A stretch of 64,000 bases of DNA from Glycomyces albidus (GCF_009451885.1 NZ_WIAO01000001.1:124001-188000); one strand, 5' to 3'; shown: positions 28,423-36,527, numbered from the stretch's first letter. Made by a program: numbers and translations. Notes: a model not told the origin generated them from the sequence alone.

Positions 28423-28941
28423 TCAGCCGAACCGGTCGAACGCGGGCGCGTACGAGTAGACGCCCCGCAGGTCCGGTCGCCAGGCGGCGAGGGTGCGGAT
28501 CTGGAAGTAGTAGCCCCATTCGGGGTGCTCGGACTCGACGCCGTGGTCGGCGGCGGGGACGAACCCGAAGCGGCCGTAGAAGCCCGGGTCGCCGAGGAGG
28601 AGGATCGCGGGCTCGTCCCGGGCGTCGGCGGCGGCGATGGCGGCGTGCATGAGGTCGGAGCCGATGCCCTGGCCGTGCCGGGCGGGGTCGACGCCGATGG
28701 GCCCCAGGCCGAGGACGGGTTCGCCGTTCAGCCGGCCGTAGCTGGAGACGACGTGGCCGGCGACCTTCCCGTCGATCTCGGCCACGAGCGAGTACTGCGG
28801 GGCCCAGCGGTCGGTGCCGCGGAGGGCGTCGACGAGGTCGGCCTCGTGCCCGGAGGCGTGCACGGCGGCCGCGAACGCGGCCTCCTGGAGGGCGTGGACG
28901 GCTTCGCGGTCGCCGTCGGTCTCGCGTCTGATGAGCGTCAC
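28423..28941 (-). CDS. GNAT family N-acetyltransferase
   Basis: The 172-residue protein has the GNAT core: LGPIGVDPARHGQGIGSDLM is the acetyl-CoA pyrophosphate-binding loop (motif A, Q/RxxGxG/A), followed by ILLLGDPGFYGRFGFVPA, characteristic of the YhbS-like subgroup. Acceptor unknown. It starts ten bases after the CitE-type lyase stop codon, so it is very likely the final gene of the LacI operon. Its role there is unclear; acetylation of an amino sugar or amine product would fit. A diverged copy of its 3' end lies downstream of the next gene. Confidence 0.8.
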   Translation of the reverse strand: MTLIRRETDGDREAVHALQEAAFAAAVHASGHEADLVDALRGTDRWAPQYSLVAEIDGKVAGHVVSSYGRLNGEPVLGLGPIGVDPARHGQGIGSDLMHAAIAAADARDEPAILLLGDPGFYGRFGFVPAADHGVESEHPEWGYYFQIRTLAAWRPDLRGVYSYAPAFDRFG

Positions 28942-28951
28942 CGGACGAGTA

Positions 28952-29737
28952 TCACCGAGCGGTCAGGATCGCCCGGGCGCGGCCCAGCATCGCCGGGTCG
29001 ACCATCTCACCGTCGGGAAGGGTCGCCACTCCCCCGCCCTCGAGCGCGGCGACGACCGCCTCGGCCCACGCGGTCTCCTCCGGGGTGGGCGCGAAGACCT
29101 CGCGGATCACCGGGAGCTGCTTGGGGTGCACGGCCGTACGGCCGCGCAGGCCCAGGGCCCGGCCGCGCTCGGTGTCGGCGCGCAGGCCCTCGAGGTCCTG
29201 GATCCGGGGGTAGACCGAGAGCATCGGCGCGGGCAGCCCGGCGGCGCGGGCGGCGACGAGGACGCGGATGCGGGCGTGGTCGAGGACGGCTTCGGCGGTG
29301 GAGCCGAGGTCGCTCGCCAGGTCGGACTCGCCGAGGGCGAGCGCGGAGACGGCCGGGTGGGCGGCGATCGCCTCGGCGTTCCGGAGGCCGCGTGCGGACT
29401 CGATGAGGGCGGTGAGCGGCAGGCCCGCGGCGAGGGACGCGATGATGCCGAGGTCTTCGGGCGCTTCGACCTTTGGGATGCGCAGGCCCGCGTGCGCGCC
29501 GGTGGCGCGGACGGCCCGGATCTCGTGGTCGGCGCCGACGTTGACGCGGACCTGCACCTCGGGCCCGCCGCTGCGGTCGCGGAGCCAGTCGGTGACGTGG
29601 TCGAGCGCGGCGGCCTTGGCCGATTCGGCGACGGCGTCCTCGAGGTCGAGGATGACGATGTCGGCGCCGGAGGCCGCGGCCTTGTCGAAGCGGTCCGGGC
29701 GGTCCCCGGGGACGTAGAGGGCGCAGACCGGATTCAT
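28952..29737 (-). CDS. CitE-type CoA-ester lyase (HpcH/HpaI aldolase family)
   Basis: The 261-residue TIM-barrel protein matches the citrate-lyase beta subunit/malyl-CoA lyase family: LYVPGDRPDRFDKA at the start, IVILDLEDAVAE with the acidic Mg-binding motif, VRVNVG with its Arg, and ALIESARGL with the metal-binding Glu. Such enzymes cleave malyl-, citramalyl- or related 3-hydroxyacyl-CoAs. Directly upstream, and overlapping it by four bases, is a CaiB-type CoA transferase, so the two probably activate and then cleave the same hydroxy acid. Pairs like this occur in glyoxylate and itaconate metabolism; a sugar operon is an unusual home. Confidence 0.85.
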   Translation of the reverse strand: MNPVCALYVPGDRPDRFDKAAASGADIVILDLEDAVAESAKAAALDHVTDWLRDRSGGPEVQVRVNVGADHEIRAVRATGAHAGLRIPKVEAPEDLGIIASLAAGLPLTALIESARGLRNAEAIAAHPAVSALALGESDLASDLGSTAEAVLDHARIRVLVAARAAGLPAPMLSVYPRIQDLEGLRADTERGRALGLRGRTAVHPKQLPVIREVFAPTPEETAWAEAVVAALEGGGVATLPDGEMVDPAMLGRARAILTAR

Positions 29738-30921
29738 ACGATCCCCTTCTCCCGCAATCGTTCCAGTTGCTCGCGGGTCACGCCGACCTCCGCGAGGACC
29801 TCGTCGGTGTCCTGGCCGTGGCGCCGTCCGGTCCAGCGGATCGCGCCGGGCGTCCCGGAGAGCCGGAACAGGACGTTCTGCATCTTGACCGGGCCGAGCT
29901 CCTCGTCCTCGACGGTCTGGACGGTGCCGATGGCCTGGTACTGCGGGTCGGCGAGGACCCCGCGGACATCGTAGACCGGGGCGACGGCGGCCTGGGCGGC
30001 TTCGAACGCGGCGACGACCTCGGCCGCGGGGCGGGCGCCGATCCAGGCGGCGACGGCCTCGTCGAGCTCGTCGGCGTGCTCGGCGCGGGTGTGCCCGGAC
30101 GCGAACCAGGGCTCGTCGACGAGGTCGCCGCGGCCGACCAGGCGCATGACGCGCTCGGCGATGGACTGGGAGCTGGTCGAGACGGCCACCCATGCGCCGT
30201 CGCCGGTCCGGTAGACGTTGCGCGGCGCGTTGTTGACCGAGCGGTTCCCGCTGCGCGGCTGGAGGACCCCGAGCTGGTCGTAGGCGGTGATCTGGCCTCC
30301 CAGGAGCATGAGGATCGGTTCGATGATGGCGAGGTCGATGACCTGGCCGGCGCCGTCGCGGTCGGCGGCGCGGAGGGCGACCATGACGGCGTAGGCGGTC
30401 GCCAGCGCGGCGATGCCGTCGGCGAGGCCGAACGGCGGGAGCGTGGGCGGGCCGTCGGGCTGGCCGGTGAGGGCCGCGAAGCCGCTCATGGCCTCGGCGA
30501 GGCTGCCGAAGCCGGGGCGGCCGGCGTAGGGGCCGGTCTGGCCGAACGCGGTGACGCGGGCGATGACGAGCCCGGGGTTGGCCTCGTGGAGCCGCTCGGG
30601 GCCCAGGCCCCAGCGTTCGAGGGTGCCGGGCCGGAAGTTCTCGATGAGGACGTCGGCGCCGGCGGCCAGGCGCAGCAGCAGGTCGGCGCCTTCGGGGGTG
30701 GCGAGGTTGACCGTGACGGTGCGCTTGTTGCGGCCGAGGGTCTTCCACCACAGGTTGACGCCGTCCTTGGCGGGGCCGTGGCCGCGGGCGGCGTCGGGCC
30801 GGGTCGGGTGCTCGACCTTGATCACGTCGGCGCCGAAGTCGCCGAGGAAGGTCGCGGCGATCGGCCCGGCGAACAGGGTCGAGACGTCGAGGACGCGCAG
30901 GCCCTCCAGCGGTGCGGTCAT
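29734..30921 (-). CDS. CaiB/BaiF-type CoA transferase (class III)
   Basis: The 395-residue protein is a family III CoA transferase. LEGLRVLDVSTLFAGPIAA opens it; DVIKVEHPTRPDAARG contains the conserved region before the catalytic Asp. NLWWKTLGRNKRTVTVNL, DVLIENFRPG and ARVTAFGQTGPYAGRPGF follow in the usual order. It moves CoA between carboxylic acids without ATP. It overlaps the fusion gene upstream and the lyase gene downstream by four bases each (ATGA). A CoA donor such as succinyl-CoA and a hydroxy-acid acceptor are expected, but the acid is unknown. Confidence 0.9.
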   Translation of the reverse strand: MTAPLEGLRVLDVSTLFAGPIAATFLGDFGADVIKVEHPTRPDAARGHGPAKDGVNLWWKTLGRNKRTVTVNLATPEGADLLLRLAAGADVLIENFRPGTLERWGLGPERLHEANPGLVIARVTAFGQTGPYAGRPGFGSLAEAMSGFAALTGQPDGPPTLPPFGLADGIAALATAYAVMVALRAADRDGAGQVIDLAIIEPILMLLGGQITAYDQLGVLQPRSGNRSVNNAPRNVYRTGDGAWVAVSTSSQSIAERVMRLVGRGDLVDEPWFASGHTRAEHADELDEAVAAWIGARPAAEVVAAFEAAQAAVAPVYDVRGVLADPQYQAIGTVQTVEDEELGPVKMQNVLFRLSGTPGAIRWTGRRHGQDTDEVLAEVGVTREQLERLREKGIV

Positions 30922-32930
30922 GAGGTCTCCTTCGCGGGCAGGTCCCAGGCGATGCGGAAGCCGATGCTGGGCGAGCGTTCCAGGCCGAGGCCGGGGAGGA
31001 GGAACTTGAGGCTGAACTCGGGGTCCCGGACGCCGCCGTCGGTGTACCAGTCGGAGCCTTCGGCGCGGTAGGCGCCGCCGCCTTTGAGCATCGCGAAGCG
31101 GGTGACGCCGTCGGAGTGCTCGCTCTCGGTCCAGTTCCACACGGCCGGTTCGCGGCGGGTGAAGCCGGGCCGGCCGGCGGCGAGCTGCCACTCGAACTCG
31201 TCGGGCAGGCGCGCGCCGGCCCAGGCGGCGTAGGCGCGGGCGTCCTCGAGGGACACGCCGGTCACCGGGGCCGCGGGGTCGGCGTCCTCGGTGCCGCACA
31301 GGAAGCGGTGCGGGACCTGCGGCTCGTAGCCGCTGCGGTCGAGGAAGATCCGGTACTGCATGACGCTGACCTCGTTGGCGGCCACGGCGACCGGGCCGGT
31401 CTCGACGTCGAGGACCGCCTCGCGGTGGTCGTGGAGGCGCGGCGGGAGCGGCTTCCACTCCTCGATGTAGGGGGCGCCCTGGTAGAAGCCGGTCTCGCGG
31501 CGGCGGTAGGCGACGGTGAGGCGGTGCGGGCCGGGTTCGACGCGGACGGCGGTGTTCGGCGGGCTCGCGATCGCGGACGGCCGCGGGCGGACGCGGACGG
31601 CCTCGCGCGCGGGGAAGCGGGCGTCGGCGGAGCCGGGGTCGGCGGCGGCCTCGCGCAGGAGCCCGTCGAGCCAGGCCGGGGGCGCGGCGCCGGGGGCGAG
31701 GTCGAGGACGCCGGCGATGCCGCGGGCGGGGACGGCGATCGCGCCGTGCACCTCGGTCCCGGCGGTCACGTCGAAGCGGCGTCCGGTCGGGGGCGCGGCG
31801 AGGGGGTCGCCGACCCAGTCGACGTCCCGCCGGTTCACGATGGTCCACAGTGTCATGTCGTCGAGGGTCCAGCGGGAGACGTGGACGCCGGCGGCGACCG
31901 CTTCGGGGGTCGCGCCTTCGAGCGGCGCCCATTCGCCGCCGATGAGGAGGTCGGCGGCGGCGCGCTGGACGCGGAGCATCCGGCGCAGGGTGGCCTCGTC
32001 GCGGCGGTTCCAGCCGACCCAGACGCCGAACACGGCGTCCCACACCAGGATCCCGGTGCCGTTCATCCACGCGGACTGGAGTTCGCCGGAGTGGTCGCGG
32101 TTCCAGCGGCGGATCGAGTGCATCATGTGGCGGCGCTCGTACCAGTGGGCGCGCTGCACGCCGGGGGCCTCGGAGTCGGCGAACCACTGGGCCCAGGACA
32201 GGAGGTGGTCCTCGACGCGCTGGTTGGGGACGCGGGACTCGCCTTCGAGGACCTGCGGCGGCTCGGTCGCGGTGAGCGCGCGGGTGAGCTTCGCGTCGCC
32301 TTCTTTGAGGGTGTCGAGGAAGACGCCGTCGGCGCCGATCTCGGTGACGAGCGCGGCGAGTTCGTCGGCGTCGTCCTGGCCGGTGCGGCGGGTGCCGGTG
32401 TCCCACGGGTTGTAGTCGACGAAGACGCGCAGGCCGCGGTCGTGGAGCTCGCGCACGAGTCCGGCCAGGCCGGGGACGTCGCGGTAGTAGTCGAACTGGT
32501 TGCGGTCGTCGATGCCGATCACGGGGTAGGCGTGCCACAGGACGAGGCCGTCGAGGCCGCCTTGGGAGGCGGTGGATTCGAGGAACCGGTCGACGGTGAA
32601 GCGCTGCTCGGCGTGGTCGAACAGCCGCTCGTCCCACAGCCAGACCTGGGCGACGGCGTACGCGCGGGAGGCCCAGCGGGTCCGCGGGTCCTCGTAGGCG
32701 GTGCCGCGGTAGGCGAGGCGCTCGCGGGCCTCGTCGCGCCAGGCGGCCAGGTCGGCGCGCCAGGCGGGCCAGTCGGCGGGGTCGGCGGGCGCGGCGAAGA
32801 TCTTGGCGACGTCGCCGGCCTCGGGGTCGATCTTCCCGCCGGGCGGCAGGGTCGTGGGCAGGTCGATGGGCCTGGGCACCAGCGGGTCGAACGTGTTGGT
32901 GGCGGCCTCGTCGGGGTCAGTGTGCGTCAC
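30918..32930 (-). CDS. Glycosidase-like barrel fused to SUMF1/FGE-like domain
   Basis: A 670-residue protein with two regions. Residues 90-370 look like a TIM barrel of a glycoside hydrolase: LDGLVLWHAYPV, RVFVDYNPWD (169-177), GADGVFLDT (Asp206) and VLEGESR (Glu229/231) are the strand ends where catalytic acids sit. A linking beta region covers 380-490. Residues 510-665 resemble the SUMF1/formylglycine-generating-enzyme fold: SLEDARAYAAWAGARLPDEF and WQLAAG, then GGGAYRAEG and GFRIAWD. The only cysteine is Cys545, so the copper-binding Cys pair of true FGEs is missing. No signal peptide. It is co-translated with ribokinase (14-base overlap) and CaiB (4-base overlap). A cytosolic sugar-binding hydrolase is my best guess. 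Confidence 0.7.
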   Translation of the reverse strand: MTHTDPDEAATNTFDPLVPRPIDLPTTLPPGGKIDPEAGDVAKIFAAPADPADWPAWRADLAAWRDEARERLAYRGTAYEDPRTRWASRAYAVAQVWLWDERLFDHAEQRFTVDRFLESTASQGGLDGLVLWHAYPVIGIDDRNQFDYYRDVPGLAGLVRELHDRGLRVFVDYNPWDTGTRRTGQDDADELAALVTEIGADGVFLDTLKEGDAKLTRALTATEPPQVLEGESRVPNQRVEDHLLSWAQWFADSEAPGVQRAHWYERRHMMHSIRRWNRDHSGELQSAWMNGTGILVWDAVFGVWVGWNRRDEATLRRMLRVQRAAADLLIGGEWAPLEGATPEAVAAGVHVSRWTLDDMTLWTIVNRRDVDWVGDPLAAPPTGRRFDVTAGTEVHGAIAVPARGIAGVLDLAPGAAPPAWLDGLLREAAADPGSADARFPAREAVRVRPRPSAIASPPNTAVRVEPGPHRLTVAYRRRETGFYQGAPYIEEWKPLPPRLHDHREAVLDVETGPVAVAANEVSVMQYRIFLDRSGYEPQVPHRFLCGTEDADPAAPVTGVSLEDARAYAAWAGARLPDEFEWQLAAGRPGFTRREPAVWNWTESEHSDGVTRFAMLKGGGAYRAEGSDWYTDGGVRDPEFSLKFLLPGLGLERSPSIGFRIAWDLPAKETS

Positions 32931-33837
32931 GGGACCCGCGCACCTCCTCCAGGGTCGGAATGGACGGGACGGCGCCTTTGCGCTGCACGGCGATCGCGGC
33001 CGCGGCGGTGGCGAAGGCGGCGGCGCCGGCGAGCGCCGCGGCCCCGGTGGCGTGCCGTTCGTCGGCGTCGATGGCCGCGGCGAGGTAGCCGACGAACGTG
33101 TCCCCCGCGCCGGTGGTGTCCACCACCGGGACCGGGACCGCCGGGACCTTGACCGGCTCGCCGCCGGGTGCGGCGACGAGGCAGCCGGCGGCGCCGAGGG
33201 TGACGACGACGGTGCAGCCGTACGCGGTCAGGGCGTCGACGGCCGCGTCGAGGTCGGCGCCGGGGTCGCGGCCGAGCAGGCCGTTGGCCTCGTGCTCGTT
33301 GACGACCAGGACGTCGACGTCGCCGAGCAGGTCTTCGGCGCGCCGGTCGGCGGGGGCCGCGTTCAGCACCACGGCGGTCGCGGCCGCGCGGGCCGCGCGG
33401 GCGGCCTCGGCGACCGCGCCCGGCGGGGTCTCGAGTTGCAGGACGAGCACGTCGGCGTCGCCGATCGCGGCCAGTTCGGTCGCGGTGAGGGCGGTGAGTT
33501 CGGCGTTGGCGCCGGAGTTCACGACGATCGAGTTCTCGCCGCCGCGGTCGACGTAGATCGAGGCGGTGCCGGTCGGTGCGTCGACGCGGCGGTCCAGGAG
33601 CGCGATCCCGGCGGCGCGGGCCTCCTCGGCCAGCCGGTCGCCGTTCTCGTCGCGGCCGAGGGCGGCGATGAACCGCGTCTCGGATCCGGCGCGGGCGGCC
33701 GCGACCGCCTGGTTGTTGCCCTTGCCGCCGGCGAAGGCGCCGTAGCCCCGGGCCAGGACGGTCTCGCCGGGCGCGGGGATGCGCTCGACGTCGTAGACCA
33801 GGTCGAGGTTGGCGGAGCCGAGCACGACGACGCTCAT
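32917..33837 (-). CDS. rbsK: Ribokinase (PfkB family sugar kinase)
   Basis: The 306-residue kinase has both PfkB signatures: GGKGNNQAVAAARAG near residue 37, and DTTGAGDTFVGYLAAA near 255 with the catalytic Asp. GSANLDLVYDVERIP and the Asn-rich VVLNAAPA are typical of the ribokinase branch rather than fructokinases. It should phosphorylate a pentose such as ribose at O5. GGAGGTGTCCCG precedes the ATG, inside the 3' end of the mini-ORF. Linked to two ADP-ribosylglycohydrolase-family genes, it would capture the sugar they release. Substrate specificity within the PfkB family is inferred. Confidence 0.87.
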   Translation of the reverse strand: MSVVVLGSANLDLVYDVERIPAPGETVLARGYGAFAGGKGNNQAVAAARAGSETRFIAALGRDENGDRLAEEARAAGIALLDRRVDAPTGTASIYVDRGGENSIVVNSGANAELTALTATELAAIGDADVLVLQLETPPGAVAEAARAARAAATAVVLNAAPADRRAEDLLGDVDVLVVNEHEANGLLGRDPGADLDAAVDALTAYGCTVVVTLGAAGCLVAAPGGEPVKVPAVPVPVVDTTGAGDTFVGYLAAAIDADERHATGAAALAGAAAFATAAAAIAVQRKGAVPSIPTLEEVRGSRDAH

Positions 33838-33923
33838 CGGGACACCTCCGGGGTGGAGGCGGTGGGTTGCGGGCCTTGCGCGGCGGGCGCGCCGGGGCCG
33901 GCGGCGTCCATGGCCTCGTTCAT
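33834..33923 (-). CDS. 29-codon linking mini-ORF between ADP-ribosylglycohydrolase and ribokinase
   Basis: A tiny frame begins MNEAMDAAGPGAP and ends TPEVSR. It starts in the stop codon of the upstream gene (ATGA) and ends in the start codon of ribokinase (ATGA), so ribosomes can pass through with no gap. Its 3' end, GGAGGTGTCCCGATGA, is also the 3' end of the upstream gene, so the junction appears to have been duplicated, and each copy supplies a ribosome-binding site. The peptide is Ala/Pro-rich with no recognisable domain. A coupling device rather than a functional peptide is likely. Confidence 0.5.
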   Translation of the reverse strand: MNEAMDAAGPGAPAAQGPQPTASTPEVSR

Positions 33924-35266
33924 CGGGACACCTCCAGGGTGCGGGCGGCGAGGGCGGTGAACCGGGCGCCGGCGAAGCCGGGGACGGAGGTCGCGAGGCG
34001 GTCGTCGAGCGGTTCGATCCATTGCGCGGGAAGGGCTTTCGCGCCGGTCATCGCTCCGGTGAGCGCACCGGCGGTGGCGCCGACGGAGTCGGTGTCCCAG
34101 CCGCCGGAGACGGCGAGGGTGATGGTGCGGTGGAAGTCGCCGCCGCCGCGGGCCAGCGCGAACGCGAGCAGGGCGGCGTTGTTGAGGACGTGGACCCAGT
34201 GCATGTCGCCGAAGGCGCGGTGGAGTTCGTCGACGGCGTACTCGTCGGCGAGGCCGCTGGCGGCCATGTCGATGCCGTACCGGATGGCGACGGCGTACCG
34301 GGAGCGGGCCGGGACGACGGAGAGGCCGGTCTCCAGCACAGTCGCGACCGGCGCGCCGGCCACTGCGGCGGCGCTCGCCGCGGCTGCGAACATGGCGCCG
34401 TAGAGGCCGTTGCGGCCGTGGGAGAGCCGTGCGTCGGTCCAGGCGAGGCAGGCCGCGCCGAGCGGGTCGCCGGGGCGGGTCCAGCCGTAGAGGTCGGTGC
34501 GGATCTGGGCGCCGATCCAGTCGCGGAAGGGGTTGCGCACGCGTCCGGCCTGCTCGGGTTCGATGCCGTCGAGGAGGTTGCGGTAGGCGATGCGCTCGGC
34601 GGTGAAGACGCGGCCGCCGGGGAGGAGGTCGAGCCAGGCCTGGGCGACGTGGTCGGTGGTGAAGCCGTCGCCGTGCCGTTCGAGGAGGTGGAGGGCGATG
34701 AGCGGGAAGTTGAGGTCGTCGTCCTCGGGCATGCCGTCGATGTTCTCGGCCAGGCTGGTCGGGCGCGACCGGCGGTTCCACGGGTACTGCGCGGCGATGG
34801 CGGGGTCGAGGCCCTGCTCGGTGAAGTAGCCGTTCAAGGGCCAGTTGCCGGTGGACTTCGCGATGGCGCGGATGCCTTCGAGCGGGAGCTTCTCGACGGG
34901 TTTGCCGAGGAGGCATCCGGCGGCGCGGCCGAGCCAGGCGCCGAGCACCCGGTCGGCGGTGTCGCCGGGTTCGGGGAGGGCGGGCGGTGCGGCGCCGGCG
35001 AGGATGGCGTCGAGGTCGTCGGGTTCGACCAGTTGCAGCCCTTCGGGATCGGGGAGTGCGTCGAGGACGGTGAGCACTTCGCGGGCGAGGTCGCGCAGCG
35101 TCTCGGAGGCGGGTTCGGGGGTGGCGCCGCTGACCGGTGCGAGGGTCGAGCCGCCGGCGGCGGTCCAGCGCTCGCGGATGCCGGCGGTGTCGCGGCCGTC
35201 GAGTTCGGCGGCGACGAGTGCGTGCGGGACGAGGTCCTCGGGCTGGGTCCAGGACAGGCGGATCAT
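33920..35266 (-). CDS. ADP-ribosylglycohydrolase family protein (second of pair)
   Basis: The 448-residue protein has a 100-residue N-terminal extension, then the DraG/ARH-type all-helical fold: LGAWLGRAAGCLLGKPVE, acidic EDDD at 181-184 where the first metal-binding motif belongs, and GGWDTDSVGATAGALTGA (388-405), the second metal motif. Members hydrolyse N- or O-glycosidic bonds to ADP-ribose or related ribosyl groups using two Mg ions. It overlaps its partner gene (35263) by four bases. The extension and the altered first motif set it apart from its neighbour, so different substrates or a heterodimer are possible. Confidence 0.83.
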   Translation of the reverse strand: MIRLSWTQPEDLVPHALVAAELDGRDTAGIRERWTAAGGSTLAPVSGATPEPASETLRDLAREVLTVLDALPDPEGLQLVEPDDLDAILAGAAPPALPEPGDTADRVLGAWLGRAAGCLLGKPVEKLPLEGIRAIAKSTGNWPLNGYFTEQGLDPAIAAQYPWNRRSRPTSLAENIDGMPEDDDLNFPLIALHLLERHGDGFTTDHVAQAWLDLLPGGRVFTAERIAYRNLLDGIEPEQAGRVRNPFRDWIGAQIRTDLYGWTRPGDPLGAACLAWTDARLSHGRNGLYGAMFAAAASAAAVAGAPVATVLETGLSVVPARSRYAVAIRYGIDMAASGLADEYAVDELHRAFGDMHWVHVLNNAALLAFALARGGGDFHRTITLAVSGGWDTDSVGATAGALTGAMTGAKALPAQWIEPLDDRLATSVPGFAGARFTALAARTLEVSR

Positions 35267-36459
35267 GCGGCGGCTCCGGTGAACGCGGTGCGGGCGGCGG
35301 CGACCTGCGCGGCGCGGGCGGCGTCGGCGGCCCAGACGTCGCGGGCGACCGCGGCGATGACCGGGCCGGTGGCGGTGACGTCGATGCGGCTGCTGTCGCT
35401 GACGTCCTTGATCCAGGTCGGGGGCACGGCGTCGAGGCCGCCGAGGGCGCCGGCGATCGACCCGGCCATGACGGCGATGGAGTCGGAGTCGCGGCCGTAG
35501 TTGACCGCGCCGAGGACGGCTTCGCGGTAGTCGCCGCGGGCGGCGACGAGCATGCCGAGTGCGATGGGGAGCTCTTCGATGGCCTTGGTGCGGCTGGGGA
35601 TGCGGGCGTCCATCGCGGGGGCGCGGTAGTCGGGGCCGACGGTGTCGTACGGTTCGACCGCGCGGCGCAGCTCGGCGAGGCCGGTGCGCCAGTCGGTGAC
35701 GCCGCGGGCGGTGTCGACGACCGCGGCGATGGCGGCTCGGGTGCCGTCCTTGGCGAGGCGCAGGGCGGTCGCGACGACGGATTCGACGTCGGCGCCCGGG
35801 CGCATGGCCTCGGCGACCGCGGCCGCGTACACCCCGGCGGCTTCGCGGCCGTAGGAGGACTGGTGGGCGCCGGCGACGTCGATGGCCTCAGCGTAGGCCG
35901 CGTCCGGGGCGCCGGCGTTGACGATGCCGATCGGGGCGGCGTACATGGTGGCGCCGCAGTTGACGATGTTCCCGACGCCGGCTTCGCGCGGGTCGACGTG
36001 TCCGTAGTGGAGGCGGGCGACGAGCCACTTCTCGGCGAGGAAGATCCGGTGGAGCAGCAGCGCCTCGGACTCGAACTCGGGGATCCAGCGCTTCTCGCCC
36101 ATGAGCAGCGGCACGAGGTGCGCGGCGATCGCGTGGGCGTCGAGGTGGTCGCGGACGGTGTCGTAGACGTCGACGAGCGCGCAGGTCATGAGCGTGTCGT
36201 CGGTGATGTGCCCGTCGCCTTTGTGGTAGGGGGCGATGGGCCGGGCGTTGCGCCAGTCCTCGTTGAAGGGCGGCACGATCCCCTCGATGAAGCCGCCGTA
36301 CCGCCGCTGGATCGCCTCGGGCGTGTTCCCTTCGGCGGCGCCGCCGAGCGCGTCGCCCACCGCGGCGCCCGCGAGCGCGCCCGTCGCCTTGTCCGCCAGC
36401 ACGTCGCCGTGCGGCGCTGCGGGCGCGGGGTTCGAGGCGGGGTTCAGCGGCTGGGTCAT
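35263..36459 (-). CDS. ADP-ribosylglycohydrolase family protein (first of pair)
   Basis: The 398-residue protein is a clear DraG/ARH family member. ALAGAAVGDALGGAAEG opens the fold, HITDDTLM (84-91) is the first metal-binding motif, and GRDSDSIAVMAGSIAGAL (322-339) the second; together these hold two divalent metals around the scissile ribosyl bond. The Ala/Pro-rich N-terminus (1-17) is disordered. In E. coli a homologue (yegU) lies beside a PfkB kinase (yegV) and a nucleoside permease. The same pairing here suggests that an imported ribosyl compound is hydrolysed and its ribose phosphorylated. Confidence 0.87.
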   Translation of the reverse strand: MTQPLNPASNPAPAAPHGDVLADKATGALAGAAVGDALGGAAEGNTPEAIQRRYGGFIEGIVPPFNEDWRNARPIAPYHKGDGHITDDTLMTCALVDVYDTVRDHLDAHAIAAHLVPLLMGEKRWIPEFESEALLLHRIFLAEKWLVARLHYGHVDPREAGVGNIVNCGATMYAAPIGIVNAGAPDAAYAEAIDVAGAHQSSYGREAAGVYAAAVAEAMRPGADVESVVATALRLAKDGTRAAIAAVVDTARGVTDWRTGLAELRRAVEPYDTVGPDYRAPAMDARIPSRTKAIEELPIALGMLVAARGDYREAVLGAVNYGRDSDSIAVMAGSIAGALGGLDAVPPTWIKDVSDSSRIDVTATGPVIAAVARDVWAADAARAAQVAAARTAFTGAAA

Positions 36460-36483
36460 CGTGTCTCCTCAGGTTCGTTCGGT

Positions 36484-36511
36484 GCCCGCCGGGGCCCAGG
36501 CCCCGGCGGGC
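36484..36511 (-). terminator. Strong intra-operon hairpin after the solute-binding protein gene
   Basis: A perfect 13-bp stem GCCCGCCGGGGCC with a two-base loop lies 16 bases after the solute-binding protein stop. Downstream genes are on the same strand, so it probably works as a leaky terminator or 3' mRNA protector that keeps binding-protein levels above those of the enzymes. Confidence 0.65.
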
Positions 36512-36527
36512 GTGGCGGGTCCGGGCG

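Noticed and set aside
26149-29406. A 1085-codon open frame on the plus strand
   Set aside because: Antisense to the amidohydrolase, DinB-fold, GNAT and CitE genes; low complexity with no recognisable domain.
30918-32930. Annotation as a true formylglycine-generating enzyme
   Set aside because: Only one Cys in the whole protein, no copper-binding Cys pair and no sulfatase gene nearby.
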